A DNA stretch of 42,573 nucleotides from Streptomyces misionensis. GTDB lineage: Bacteria > Actinomycetota > Actinomycetes > Streptomycetales > Streptomycetaceae. The stretch covers positions 110,947 to 153,519 of the forward strand of contig NZ_VOGW01000185.1 of NCBI RefSeq assembly GCF_007896895.1, given 5' to 3'. The notes beneath the pieces were generated by a model. That model saw only the letters and a list, made by a program, of their open reading frames with translations. It was not told the DNA's origin and made no database searches. Shown here one piece after another: positions 1-8,122 of the stretch. Within the stretch, counting starts at the first letter, position 1, and each line of letters starts with the position of its first letter. The translations under genes and the position numbers were made by a program.

Positions 1-381
1 GACAGGGGTGCCGCGGCGGCCGGCGCGGCGCAGCGGCTCCAGTGCCTCGGCGTAGCGGGACCACACCTCGGCCGACAGGGCGTCGTCGCGGGCCCGGCCC
101 CGCAGGTCCGCGGGGAGCGCGGCGGGGCGGACCGGGTGCCCGGTGAGCAGGGCGTGCGCCTTGACGTCGAAGCGGAAGCCGTCGGGGGTGCGCTCGGCCC
201 AGCGGGCGGTGGTGCCGGCCGTGGGCAGGGCGTAGTACGGGGAGTCGGCCTCCACCACGGGGAAGCGGGTGGCGTAGTGGCGCAGGCGGCCCTCGGTGTC
301 GCGCCGGCCCGGCGGGTACCAGCCGGAGGCGAGGAGGGCGCGGTCGGTCCAGCCGCAGGTGCCGATGAGGATGTTCGCCAT
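1..381 (-). CDS. DUF72 (YecE-like) protein, N-terminal part
   Basis: The frame runs from an ATG at 381 to the window edge, so only the first 127 residues are present and the C-terminus is outside the window. The start reads MANILIGTCGWTD, then SGWYPPG, a sequence reaching VEADSPYYALP, and a segment RTPDGFRFDVKAH. These are the usual landmarks of the DUF72/YecE TIM-barrel family (GTSGW near the start, FYPxG, the conserved E-x-N/D-x-(F/Y)Y strand, and PxxFxFxVKA). The biochemical role of the family is not established. It faces away from the phosphatase gene at 508. Identification rests on motifs only. Confidence 0.8.
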   Translation of the reverse strand, partial: MANILIGTCGWTDRALLASGWYPPGRRDTEGRLRHYATRFPVVEADSPYYALPTAGTTARWAERTPDGFRFDVKAHALLTGHPVRPAALPADLRGRARDDALSAEVWSRYAEALEPLRRAGRRGTPV

Positions 382-507
382 GGGGGCGGGGGTACCCAGT
401 AGTTCATCGGGTCTTCACGCGCGGGGTCGGGCATGGCAAGAGTGGGGAATATTGGCGTGTGCATGCTTAGTCGGTACCGCCCGTCCCGCTTCCCCTCGGA
501 GGTCGAT

Positions 508-1392
508 GTGTCCGGCAGTTCCCCGTTCCGCCGTGCCCGCACCGTCGTGACGGCCGCCGTCGCCCTCGCCGCCGCGGCCGGCCTGTGGGCCGCGCCCGGC
601 GGCGGCACCGCGCAGGCCGCGGGCGCCGTGCCCAGCCCCGATCACGTGGTCGTCGTGGTCTTCGAGAACCACTCGTACAGCCAGGTCATCGGGTCGTCCA
701 GCGCGCCGTACATCAACTCGCTGAAGGCGGGCGGCGCCAATCTGACCCAGTCGTACGCGCTGACGCACCCGAGCCAGCCGAACTACTTCGACCTGTTCTC
801 CGGCGCCACGCAGGGCATCACGGACGACAGCTGCTACACCCCCGGCTTCTCCTCCGCCCCGAACCTGGCCTCCGAGCTGATCGCCGCCGGGCGCAGCTGG
901 GCCAGCTACAACGAGTCGCTGCCGAGCCAGGGTTCGACGACGTGCAGCAGCGGCACGTACGCGCGCAAGCACAACCCCTGGTTCGGCTTCGGCAACGTGC
1001 CGACGTCGAGCGCGAAGACCTTCGCCCAGTTCCCGGCCGACTACTCGACGCTGCCCCAGCTGTCGTTCGTGACCCCGAACCTGTGCAGCGACATGCACGA
1101 CTGCTCGGTGTCCACCGGTGACACCTGGCTGAAGAACAACCTGGGCGGCTACGCGAGCTGGGCCAAGACCCACAACAGCCTGCTCGTGGTCACCTTCGAC
1201 GAGGACGACTCGAAGAGCGGGAACCGCATCCCGACCGTGCTGTACGGCCAGCCGGTGGCCGCCGGGTCCTCCAACTCCACCACCTACAACCACTACGACG
1301 TACTGCGCACCCTGGAGGACACCCAGGGCCTGAGCACGCACGCGGGCAACGCGGCCGCCGGCAAGGACATCAGCGGCGTCTGGGCCCCCTGA
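508..1392 (+). CDS. Secreted acid phosphatase-type phosphoesterase
   Basis: This 294-residue protein starts with a twin-arginine-containing, alanine-rich signal peptide (about residues 1-38, ending near GTAQAAG). The mature part begins with DHVVVVVFENHSYSQVIG, the metal-binding start of the alkaline-phosphatase-superfamily phosphoesterases that include bacterial acid phosphatases and SapM-like enzymes. Further on are THPSQPNYFDLFSG, ARKHNPW and LLVVTFDEDD, the last being the second metal-ligand strand. It probably hydrolyses phosphate monoesters outside the cell. An in-frame ATG lies upstream at 433, but GTG at 508 has a GGAGG five bases before it and puts the signal peptide at the N-terminus, so it is preferred. 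The downstream gene is convergent and ends 10 bp away. Confidence 0.85.
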   Translation: MSGSSPFRRARTVVTAAVALAAAAGLWAAPGGGTAQAAGAVPSPDHVVVVVFENHSYSQVIGSSSAPYINSLKAGGANLTQSYALTHPSQPNYFDLFSGATQGITDDSCYTPGFSSAPNLASELIAAGRSWASYNESLPSQGSTTCSSGTYARKHNPWFGFGNVPTSSAKTFAQFPADYSTLPQLSFVTPNLCSDMHDCSVSTGDTWLKNNLGGYASWAKTHNSLLVVTFDEDDSKSGNRIPTVLYGQPVAAGSSNSTTYNHYDVLRTLEDTQGLSTHAGNAAAGKDISGVWAP

Positions 1393-1402
1393 GCCGGCCG
1401 GT

Positions 1403-2032
1403 TCAGCTCCGCCGCGCCGGGAACTCGCCCACGCCCCGCAGGAGTTCGAACAGTTCCGTGGACGATCTGGCCACCCCGTCCCCGCCGGCCCCGGTGATCT
1501 CCGCGCGCTGGGCGAGCGCGCGGGGGGTCGCGTAGACGAAGACCGGGACCGTGTCGCCCTGGGCGCGCAGTTCCCGGATCAGTTCGAGGCCGGCGGCGCG
1601 ATTGGTGCGGCCGCGCTCCCTGCGGCTCAGGTCCGAGACGACCGCGCCGAAGGGGCGACGGGCGCGGGCGAGGGCCCGCAGCCCCTCGTCGGTCGACTTC
1701 ACCGAGGTGACCTCGACGCCCAGCTCGCGGAGTTGGGCCACCTCGGTGGCGTTGTTCTCGGGGCGGTCGTCCACCCAGAGCACCGAGTCCAGGGTGTGCG
1801 CGGCCGCCGGTGCGCCGACGGCCGCCAGCCTGCCCTGGATGTCGGCCGTGGTCCGGATCAGACTCTCCGAGTACTCCTGGACCGACAGCTGCGCCTCGCC
1901 GACCTTGATCGTGAACCCCCGTGACCTGGCTATCTCCTTGATCAGCGGGAAGAGCCGCCACAGCACCAGGCCCGCCATGAGCGGCCAGGCCAGTCCCGTC
2001 AGGGCCTTGATCAGCTCCGTCGCGTCCTTCAC
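1403..2032 (-). CDS. Membrane-anchored receiver-like protein, unknown role
   Basis: A GTG start preceded by GGGAG gives a 209-residue protein. Residues about 8-28 form one membrane helix (LAWPLMAGLVLWRLFPLI), followed by a charged amphipathic linker. From about residue 80 the order of motifs recalls a response-regulator receiver: VLWVDDRPENN (acidic pair), a helix, VTSVKSTDEGL, then VVSDLSRRERG with the aspartate where the phospho-acceptor would lie, and VFVYATPRA. The lysine expected near the end is not evident (GAGGDGVARSS), so phosphorylation chemistry is doubtful. No kinase or output domain is present. In the window it stands alone; its function is unknown. Confidence 0.7.
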   Translation of the reverse strand: MKDATELIKALTGLAWPLMAGLVLWRLFPLIKEIARSRGFTIKVGEAQLSVQEYSESLIRTTADIQGRLAAVGAPAAAHTLDSVLWVDDRPENNATEVAQLRELGVEVTSVKSTDEGLRALARARRPFGAVVSDLSRRERGRTNRAAGLELIRELRAQGDTVPVFVYATPRALAQRAEITGAGGDGVARSSTELFELLRGVGEFPARRS

Positions 2033-2159
2033 GGCACTCCCTCGGCATCGGTGGCGTGCCGCGATTGTCGCAGGGGTGGACGGGTGGCGGCCGGTAATTC
2101 CCGGGCGACGATCCCCAGGGGCATGAGAAGGTGCGGTCCGGCCCGGCGGAGGGGGAGAC

Positions 2160-2759
2160 ATGGGACTGACCTACGGCTACGACATCCATCTGCCTCCCCG
2201 GAACGTCGCCGGGGCGCTGACCGACCTGGCCGGGCTGGCGCCGCCGTCCCGTGACGTGCCGCCGCTCGCGCTCACGCTGCCCGGGGGCGTCCGGCTCACC
2301 CTCCCGTTCACGTCCCGCTTCGAGAGCGAGCCGGTCGACTGCTCCGCGGGCGGCACGTTCGAACTCGACACGTCCCTCCTGTTCGGCGTCGACGACGTGG
2401 TGCGCGAGTACGCGGAGCACTGCGGCCACGAGCCGGAGGCGGACGGGCGGGTCGCGATCGGGTACGTCTATCTGACGGTCCGGTTCGAGTCCCCGCTGCA
2501 CCCCGATTACGCGTCGATGGAGTTCTGGGCGGCGACGTCGCCGATGAGCCGCATGTTCGAGCGGTCGGCCACCGTCCGGGAGGTGTTCACCGGCCTCACC
2601 GCCGCCGCCGGCGGAGCGTGCTGCCTGTTCGACACCGGGGACGGCGGCACCCAGCAGGTGTGTTGGCTGAACGGCGAGACCACCGACGAACCGGTCCCCG
2701 GCCCCCGCTTCCCGGACCTGCGAGCCCTCGTGGACACCTGGCCCGACCCGGGCCGGTGA
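2160..2759 (+). CDS. Conserved hypothetical protein
   Basis: A strong Shine-Dalgarno (GGAGGGGGAGAC) directly precedes the ATG, and the 199-residue frame has the codon bias of the neighbouring core genes, so the gene is real. The protein has no signal peptide or membrane helix. It is rich in beta-type segments (TYGYDIHLPP, GVRLTLPF, GYVYLTVRFESP) and contains scattered cysteines. I do not recognise a family with a known function. It is transcribed divergently from the receiver-like gene, with about 130 bp between the two starts that probably hold both promoters. Confidence 0.8.
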   Translation: MGLTYGYDIHLPPRNVAGALTDLAGLAPPSRDVPPLALTLPGGVRLTLPFTSRFESEPVDCSAGGTFELDTSLLFGVDDVVREYAEHCGHEPEADGRVAIGYVYLTVRFESPLHPDYASMEFWAATSPMSRMFERSATVREVFTGLTAAAGGACCLFDTGDGGTQQVCWLNGETTDEPVPGPRFPDLRALVDTWPDPGR

Positions 2760-3075
2760 GCACCGGCGGCCCCGGAGAGCGGGTACCGGAAGCGCCGAGG
2801 CACGCGTGTGCGCCTCCGGAGGCGGGAAATTCCCGGCGTCCCGGCGCGGCCGCCGCCGGCCACGGGGGAAAGGTGGTGTGCTGGTCACCGAGCAAGATCG
2901 TCCGGTGACTGTGGGCCACCCTTCGACGGCCGACAGACGGCCCGGTGGTGCCATCGCTGACCTCTTCGTCCCGAAGCCACTTCGGCGGGCGCTCGACCTT
3001 GGGCCCGGGTCTCTCTGAGCTGCTGCGATGGTCCGTCAGCGTGTGTGGACGTTCGCCGCTGTCCGCCTGTGTTGT
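2760..3075. other. Intergenic boundary of accessory island, nothing recognised
   Basis: About 315 bp between the last core gene and the first IS remnant. Short open frames exist on both strands but none has a ribosome binding site or recognisable protein sequence. I see no strong terminator. Confidence 0.5.
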
Positions 3076-3095
3076 CACTCACTTAGACACTGAGG

Positions 3096-3586
3096 TCTTT
3101 CAGCGTGGCCACTGATCGGGTGACGAGGTAGACGCCCTCAACGGACAGGACCCCTTGCCCGTTGAGGAGGCGTTCGACATACGGCTCGGCTTGCCCGCGG
3201 CTGTGCCGAACCAGCCTGGGTAACCATGCTCGTCGTCACCCACGAGGGTGACCGCCGCTGCGAGCTCCCGCCGCACCAGCGTGCCCTGGTCGGCCTGGTG
3301 TACCTGCGCAGGCACGACACCCTCGCCCAGATCGCGGCTGGCTTCGGCATAGCCGTCGGCACAGCACATACACCTACACGAGCGCGGTGGTCGGCCTGCT
3401 TGCCGACCGCGCGCCCGGCCTGCCACGCGCTCTGCGCGAAGCAGACCCCAACTACGTCCTGCTGGATGGCACCCTCGCAGAATGCGACCGGGTCCGGATC
3501 TGCGAGCGCCAGGGCATCGGTGCAGTCCAAATCGAATGACGTCAATCGCCGCCGCGATCCTCACTCTGGAGCGGCAGCACTGAAAA
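3096..3586 (+). mobile_element. IS5-like element remnant A, internally deleted
   Basis: The element begins with TCTTTCAGCGTGGCCACT and ends with an inverted, degenerate copy (GCGGCAGCACTGAAAAC), enclosing a broken DDE transposase. At about 490 bp it is much shorter than expected for a full element, because the central catalytic part of the transposase has been lost. The exact outer ends are uncertain by about 10-20 bp, since the flanking sequence GACACTGAGG is itself repeated at 3,601. It belongs to the same lineage as the element at 7,121-7,842. Confidence 0.65.
3226..3583 (+). pseudogene. Decayed IS5-family (DDE_Tnp_4-type) transposase
   Basis: The first part reads THEGDRRCELPPHQRALVGL and YLRRHDTLAQIAAGFGIAVG, the helix-turn-helix start of this family. 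A frameshift follows; the next frame continues with YTSAVVGLLADRAPGLPRAL and YVLLDGTLAECDRV, which carries the first catalytic aspartate. It then jumps straight to ICERQGI and finally to the C-terminal MTSIAAAILTLERQH. Compared with the related copy at 7,231 the whole section with the second catalytic residue is missing. The product cannot be active. The upstream end also has a stop where the family start would lie. Confidence 0.65.
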
Positions 3587-3602
3587 CGCTCACTCAGTTG
3601 GA

Positions 3603-3780
3603 CACTGAGGTCTTTCAGTGTTGCCGCCCCAGGGCGATGACGACAGGATAGAAACCCAACAGAACTCCTGTGCCAGCGAATTGAGAGGCCGAACACCTCC
3701 CTCAATGGCACGGGAGCCTCGTCCGTTGCGGACGGTTACGTCATCACTCGATCAGTGGCCACGCTGAAACACCTCACACT
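3603..3780 (-). mobile_element. MITE-like internally deleted IS5 derivative
   Basis: This roughly 165-175 bp segment has left end TCTTTCAGTGTTGCC (from 3,611) and right end GGCCACGCTGAAAC (to about 3,770) in inverted orientation. Read on the minus strand, it starts like the 5' end of the element at 7,121 (TIR, then a GTTGAG/CTCAA hairpin, then TATCCTG, where the transposase starts there). It then passes directly to the transposase C-terminal codons before the other TIR. So only the two ends of a transposase element remain. It could be moved only in trans. Outer boundaries are approximate. Confidence 0.55.
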
Positions 3781-4633
3781 GAGGTTTTCTCAGCGAAATA
3801 ATCATTGCGAAACAGTGCGATCCGGGCGGTTACGAATGTATCGGGCGGGCAGTGCCGGTGGCGGACAGACGTGAAGCCCCTGGTAGGACGGTTCTCACCA
3901 CAAGATCGTCCGCGACAACCCGTTCCGCCAGGCGGTGCTGGTGCTGCGCTGGTTCCGCGAGCGTGGCTGCGTGCACTGCCTGGCTCGCGATGCCGGCGTC
4001 TCCCAGGCCACCGGCTACCGCTACCTGCACGAAGGCATCGACGTCCTCGCCGCCCGTGCCCCCGACCTGAACGAGGTCCTGAAGAGCTGTCAGACGCAGG
4101 GCATGGCGCACGTGATCCTGGACCGCACGCTGATCGAGTGCGACCGGGCCGCCGGGGACGGCGAGAACGGCAATGACCTGTGGTTCATCCAGAAGCACAA
4201 GGCGTTCGGCGGCAACGTGCAGTTCCTGTCCGCCCCGGACGGCACGCCGCTGTGGGTCGCCGAGGTCGAACCCGGCTCCGCGCCCGACATCACGCCGCCC
4301 GCCTCCACGCGCTGCCCACCCTGTACAAGGCCGCCGCCCAGGGCCTGCCGACGCTGGCGGACAAGGGTTACATCGGCGCCGGCATCGGCATCCGCGTCCC
4401 GACCCGCCGCCCGAAAGGCCAGTCCGAGCAGGCCCTGTACGCCGACACCCGCGCCACGAACATGCTGATCAGAGACCTGCGCGCACTCGGCGAGCGGACC
4501 GCCGCCGAACTGAAGGGACGCTGGCGCGCGCTCAAGCACGTCACGCTCAGCCCGAGCCGGATCAGCGACATCGCCCGCGCCGCCCTCGTCCTCAACGGGC
4601 ACTGGAAATGATCTTTGCTGAAAAACCTCAGTG
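3777..4633 (+). mobile_element. IS5-family element B (about 857 bp)
   Basis: The ends are clear inverted repeats: left CACTGAGGTTTTCTCAGCGA, right (reverse complement) CACTGAGGTTTTTCAGCAAA. They enclose one transposase frame on the plus strand, and the length is normal for IS5-family elements of Streptomyces. The left TIR touches the right end of the MITE-like segment, so elements are packed end to end here. No convincing target-site duplication is visible, which suggests later rearrangement or nesting. The serpin gene begins its 3' end only 40 bp to the right. Confidence 0.75.
3900..4611 (+). pseudogene. IS5-family transposase, frameshifted
   Basis: The coding sequence is recognisable from AVLVLRWFRERGCVHCLARD and SQATGYRYLHEGIDVLAARA through HVILDRTLIECDRAAGDGEN, LWFIQKHKAFGGNVQFLSAP and TPLWVAEVEPGSAPDIT. 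At about 4,290 the frame breaks: the next part, ARLHALPTLYKAAAQGLPTL, ADKGYIGAGIG and LSPSRISDIARAALVLNGHW, is in another frame. The N-terminal 60-70 codons expected for the family are degraded as well. The catalytic aspartates are still present in the two pieces, but one intact enzyme cannot be made without frameshifting. Confidence 0.7.
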
Positions 4634-4673
4634 CCTGGCCGAGTTTTCTGCGGCCCTGCGTCTCATGGGGCGT

Positions 4674-5867
4674 TCACCAGTCCCAGGAGGCTTCCTCGAA
4701 GGTGTCGGGGTTGGCGACCCAGCCTGCGTTGAGGACGAGTCGGGAGGTGCGGTGCAGAGCGAGGAACCCGAAGGGGCGGTCGAAGCGGGCGCTGATCTCG
4801 CGGGCTCGGAAGGGGTAGCGCGGGATGCCACCGGCCATCATGGCAAAGGCGGTGACGGCCGCGGAGCGGAAGCCGCGTGCGCCGAACGTCGCCGTCATCG
4901 CCTGTGCGGCGGCCTGGACAGCAAGAGGCTTGGCACTGATGCCGGGAAAGTGGCCTTGCGAGGCGTCCGTCGCCGTGCGCAGGCCGAACAGGTCGGGGTG
5001 GTCGAGCAGGTTGTGGTGGGCTTTGACGGTGAACGGCACGGTGGATACGTGGAGCGTGGGTTCGCCGTCGACGCTGGGGACACGAGTCACGGACAGCCCG
5101 GGGCCTGGAGTGCCGTAAGGGAGGTGATCACCAGGGACCATGGCACGGCGGTCGTGGAGTGCGCCCACGGCGGCAGCCAGTACCTGGCCCGCGGTTGCTT
5201 CAGGTGTCCCGAGGTACAGGTGGACGTCGATGCCATGGGCGCCGATGATCTGGAGTTCGGTGAGGGGGCCGGCTGCCGTGTCCGCCACGCCGACCCGGTT
5301 CAGGAGACTGGTGGTTCGGTGCAGGCCGGCCAGGTCCTTGCCGCGCCAGGGCCCTGTTTCGGATTCGATTCCGCCTGGGGTGAAGGGCCGGATCCAGTCG
5401 GTGCGGAGGGTCAGGGCGCTGGCTGACACCAGCAGAGTCTTGTCGTTCACCGTGATCGGCATCGCGTCGATCTGCCCGTCCGTGCACTTGGCCGCCCAGG
5501 CGTCGAGGTGCAACTGGTCGCTGATGGGGTCGCCGGTGAGCTGCCCGTGCACGTCGGCGGGCAGTTGGTCCAGCCAGGCCGGTTCGATGGGCAGGGTGCC
5601 GCGGGTCCACAGTCCCAGAGCCGTACTCAGGCCACGCGTCGCCCTGAGCGTGGAGAGCAGGTCTCGTGCCGCCGTTGCGGCGCCGTCCGCCGGGATGCCG
5701 AGTGCATCCGAGAGTTCCTGCCGGGCGGGACCTGAGGCACCGTCGGCGAGGAGGCCGAGCAACGGCCACACTCCGGCTGCGGCGAAGACCGTGCCGTCGT
5801 GGGGCAGGGCCGCGGCCCAACGCGCGGTCAGTCCGTTGATGGCTTTGACTGTGCCGTGACTGGCCAT
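4674..5867 (-). CDS. Serpin-family protein
   Basis: This 397-residue protein starts at an ATG preceded by GGAAGGG. The N-terminal part (INGLTARWAAAL, GVWPLLGLLADGASGPARQE) matches the helix-A to helix-D pattern of serpins. The C-terminal part, FDRPFGFLALHRTSRLVL followed by NAGWVANP at about 362-387, is the classic serpin end (F-x-x-x-x-PF ... LF-x-G-x-V-x-NP). The exposed loop lies in the region GGIPRYPFRARE; counting back from FDRPF in the usual way puts an arginine near P1. The hinge upstream is not the canonical small-residue GTEAAA pattern, so inhibitory ability is uncertain. No signal peptide is seen, so it probably acts inside the cell or is a non-inhibitory member. It sits between IS remnants in the accessory island. 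Confidence 0.8.
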   Translation of the reverse strand: MASHGTVKAINGLTARWAAALPHDGTVFAAAGVWPLLGLLADGASGPARQELSDALGIPADGAATAARDLLSTLRATRGLSTALGLWTRGTLPIEPAWLDQLPADVHGQLTGDPISDQLHLDAWAAKCTDGQIDAMPITVNDKTLLVSASALTLRTDWIRPFTPGGIESETGPWRGKDLAGLHRTTSLLNRVGVADTAAGPLTELQIIGAHGIDVHLYLGTPEATAGQVLAAAVGALHDRRAMVPGDHLPYGTPGPGLSVTRVPSVDGEPTLHVSTVPFTVKAHHNLLDHPDLFGLRTATDASQGHFPGISAKPLAVQAAAQAMTATFGARGFRSAAVTAFAMMAGGIPRYPFRAREISARFDRPFGFLALHRTSRLVLNAGWVANPDTFEEASWDW

Positions 5868-5959
5868 GCCTGCCCTTCCGTTGCTCCCGATCCTCGCGAG
5901 AGTAGAGCCGGAAGTGCTGGCCGGCGAGCGAATTGAACGTCGCGGTCACTGAGAAAACC

Positions 5960-6571
5960 TCACTGGCCAACGCCCACCCCGGCGGAACGAATACGGCGTG
6001 ACCTCCACCAACCCCAGACCGTGTGGCCCACCAGAGCGACCGCAACGGCAACAGCCGTGAACCGAACGGTGGTCCAGGTACCCAGAACTACCTGACTAGG
6101 CCCACGCGACTCCGCCTCCAGACGCATGGAAGTCTCATAAAAAGCCACCAGGGGAATAAGCAGCCGGAAGCCCAGACCGCCGATGCCCGGCACCTGCGCG
6201 AGGTTCCCCAGGAGCCCAAGGGGTGCTCCGAAGATGAATGCCAGCACACCCCAGAGGGCAATTCCAGATGATCCCGCACCTGAGGAATCCAGTCCATCCA
6301 GGGAGGCCAAGCTCCCCTTAGTCAGGTAGTAGGCCACAACAGCGATAGCCAGCCCCAGGGGCGCCAGAGCAACCGATTCCATTTTAGACCGGCGGAAATA
6401 GCCCACCAGAAACGCGTAACAGGCCCACGGCCACCCGCCGGTGAAAACGGCACCCACGGCCGCACCCGAACGGCCGCCCCAATGCTCAGCGGTAGGCCCT
6501 ATCAGGCCAATCAACAAGCCAAGCCCGAGTGGCACCGCAAACGACGCGACCCGAGCACCCCAAAAGTTCAC
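5960..6571 (-). CDS. Multi-pass membrane protein next to bacteriocin-like gene
   Basis: The preferred start is GTG at 6,571, four bases after the GGAAGGGG-type ribosome binding site; an upstream ATG at 6,661 would add 30 polar residues. The 203-residue product has five to six hydrophobic segments, for example VASFAVPLGLGLLIGLIG, WACYAFLVGYF, VALAPLGLAIAVVAYYL, GIALWGVLAFIFGAPLGLL and FTAVAVAVALVGHTVWGWW, and a basic C-terminus. I do not recognise the family. It follows the lactococcin-972-like gene on the same strand at about 100 bp, so immunity to, or export of, that peptide is a reasonable guess but not shown. GC content looks lower than in the core genes, consistent with acquisition. Confidence 0.65.
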   Translation of the reverse strand: MNFWGARVASFAVPLGLGLLIGLIGPTAEHWGGRSGAAVGAVFTGGWPWACYAFLVGYFRRSKMESVALAPLGLAIAVVAYYLTKGSLASLDGLDSSGAGSSGIALWGVLAFIFGAPLGLLGNLAQVPGIGGLGFRLLIPLVAFYETSMRLEAESRGPSQVVLGTWTTVRFTAVAVAVALVGHTVWGWWRSRRIRSAGVGVGQ

Positions 6572-6672
6572 ACTTTCCCCTTCCGGCCCTGATGCGGCAT
6601 CACTCCGGGCCTGTGTGCGCCCGGAGTGATGACCCACCCGAGGGAGATCAACCCTCATCACGGCGGACGTAA

Positions 6673-7171
6673 TTACGCATTAGAATAATATGCATAGCAG
6701 GTCCATGCCGCGCCTTGTGTTGAGTTGGCGTAGGAGGTCACTTGAATGATCAACGTTCTGGACCCTGACCGTTGTCTTGTGACTCACATCCGCGATGTAG
6801 TTCGAGTAGCACTTCTTTCCAGCCGACACCAGATCGTACCCATAGCACCACTTGCCATGAGTCACATTCTCGCAGGTATTCCCTTGCACCAGAGCGGGCG
6901 AATCATTGATTTCTAGCTTTACAACGCCCCACTCGGAGGGGTCACCCAGCTCCGCTGGCGGGTTGACGCCGTCACCCCTCTCGTGGATGACGGGCTGCCC
7001 AGGTATGAGGCCGTCGTCAACCACGGTATCGCCGGTACTGATTCCGCTCCGAGGGCCGTAGGCCGCCGCCGGGGTGGCAATGCTGGAAACCGCAAGCGCG
7101 GCGCCGAAAATGCCGAGTGTTCTTTCAGTGTGGCCACTGATCGGGTGACCGGCCGGCGTCCCGCAACGCAC
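6673..7171 (-). pseudogene. Lactococcin-972-like bacteriocin gene, disrupted
   Basis: The readable frame contains a signal-peptide core (TLGIFGAALAVSSIATPAAA) and a mature part with GKWCYGYDLVSAGKKCYSNY and SHKTTVRV. This resembles the W-x-YG ... YSNY ... H-(S/T)TV layout of the lactococcin 972 family. In this frame the end is DLLRQLNTRRGMDLLCILF, which does not fit. One base later the reading gives SYANSTQGAAWTCYAYYSNA and a TAA at 6,673, which does fit the aromatic family C-terminus. So a +1 frameshift lies at about 6,700-6,750. The first 16 codons (to about 7,121) are IS terminal sequence, so the native start codon and promoter have been replaced by the IS end. The protein would act outside the cell if it were intact. 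Confidence 0.6.
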
Positions 7172-7842
7172 GAGGCTCCTGTGTCGTTGAGAGAGGTCCG
7201 ACGCCTCAACTCATCAGCGCAGGTACCTCGTTGGTGCCCTATCCTGCCTCACTTGACCTGCCACACGCCCTGGCCGAGTGGGTAACGATGCTCATCGCCA
7301 CCCGTGCGGGTGACCGCCGTCGTCGGCCACCTCGCCCGTCGGGCGCCCGGCCTGCTGCGGGTCCTGTGGGAGGCCGGTCCCGATCACGTCCTGCTCGACG
7401 GAACGCTTGCCGAGTGCGACCGGGTCGGCGGCAGCCGGGCCGACTTCTCCCAGAAGCACGCCACGGCGTGAACGTGCAGGTCATCGTCGACCCCGCGGGC
7501 AACCTGCTGTGGATCTCGCCCGCCCTGCCCGGCCGAACCCACAGCCTGACCGCAGCCCACACCCACCACATCATCCGGATCTGCCAACGCCAAGGCGTGC
7601 CCATCCTCGCCGACCGCGCCTACATCGACGCCGGCTCCTGGGTGACCACCCCAATCAGACGCCTTCCGCACCAAGACCTCACCGCGACCCAGCGAACGAT
7701 CAACCGGGCCTTGTCGGCGGCGCGAGCGAGGCGGCGCGCGACTGAAGTCCTGGCACATCTTCCGCAGAGCTCGCTGTAGTCCCAATCGGATGACCGCCAT
7801 CGCTGCCGCAGTCCTCACCCTGAAGAGGCAACGCTGAGAGAG
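7121..7842 (+). mobile_element. IS5-like element remnant C
   Basis: The left end TCTTTCAGTGTGGCCACT and the inverted right end (reverse complement TCTCTCAGCGTTGCCTCT) match at about 14 of 18 positions. Between them is a frame-broken transposase of the same lineage as remnant A, with the leader sequence conserved in both (GTTGAGAGAGGT hairpin before the start). The left end lies inside the bacteriocin-like gene. The right end lies a few bases before the integrase fragment in the long direct repeat, so this insertion has cut both neighbours. Confidence 0.7.
7231..7837 (+). pseudogene. IS5-family transposase, multiply frameshifted
   Basis: The start reads VPYPASLDLPHALAEWVTML and IATRAGDRR, after which about 40 codons of the helix-turn-helix region are deleted. 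Another frame continues with VVGHLARRAPGLLRVLWEAG, DHVLLDGTLAECDRVGGSRA and DFSQKH. A third frame carries HGVNVQVIVDPAGNLLWISP, ALPGRTHSLTAAHTHHIIRI, RQGVPILADRAYIDAGSWVT and TINRALSAARA. A last frame ends in MTAIAAAVLTLKRQR with TGA at 7,835. At least three frame changes are needed to read the family sequence, so the gene is dead. Confidence 0.75.
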
Positions 7843-7856
7843 CCCCGAGTCACTAA

Positions 7857-7958
7857 AAGCGGCCGATCTTCACTCGCCTCGACGGAGCCGACGCGGTTCG
7901 GTGTACCGACTTCAACGACCGCTCGTGGAAGCCTGCCCTCGTGACCGCTGCCGAGTAG
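7857..7958 (+). pseudogene. Integrase-like C-terminal fragment, copy 1
   Basis: Thirty-three codons and a TAG read KRPIFTRLDGADAVRCTDFN followed by DRSWKPALVTAAE. The pattern (F-T-x-x-x-G-x-x-x-R-x-x-F-x-x-R-x-W-x-PAL) resembles the stretch of actinobacterial tyrosine recombinases just before the catalytic HxLR box. The box itself is missing and the upstream part is cut off by the IS, so nothing active remains. The family assignment is by pattern and is moderate at best. Confidence 0.4.
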
Positions 7959-8122
7959 CGACGCACGGGCCCGGAAGGCCGTGGACGACCTGTACGAGGG
8001 CACCGATCCGGCGCCGGACGGCCCAGGGACGGCCCAGGGTCAGTGAGGCGCGGAGGGACCGATGGTCCATGACCACCGGTCTCTCCCATCGGATCAACTG
8101 GGAAACCCGCCCTGACCTGCCC

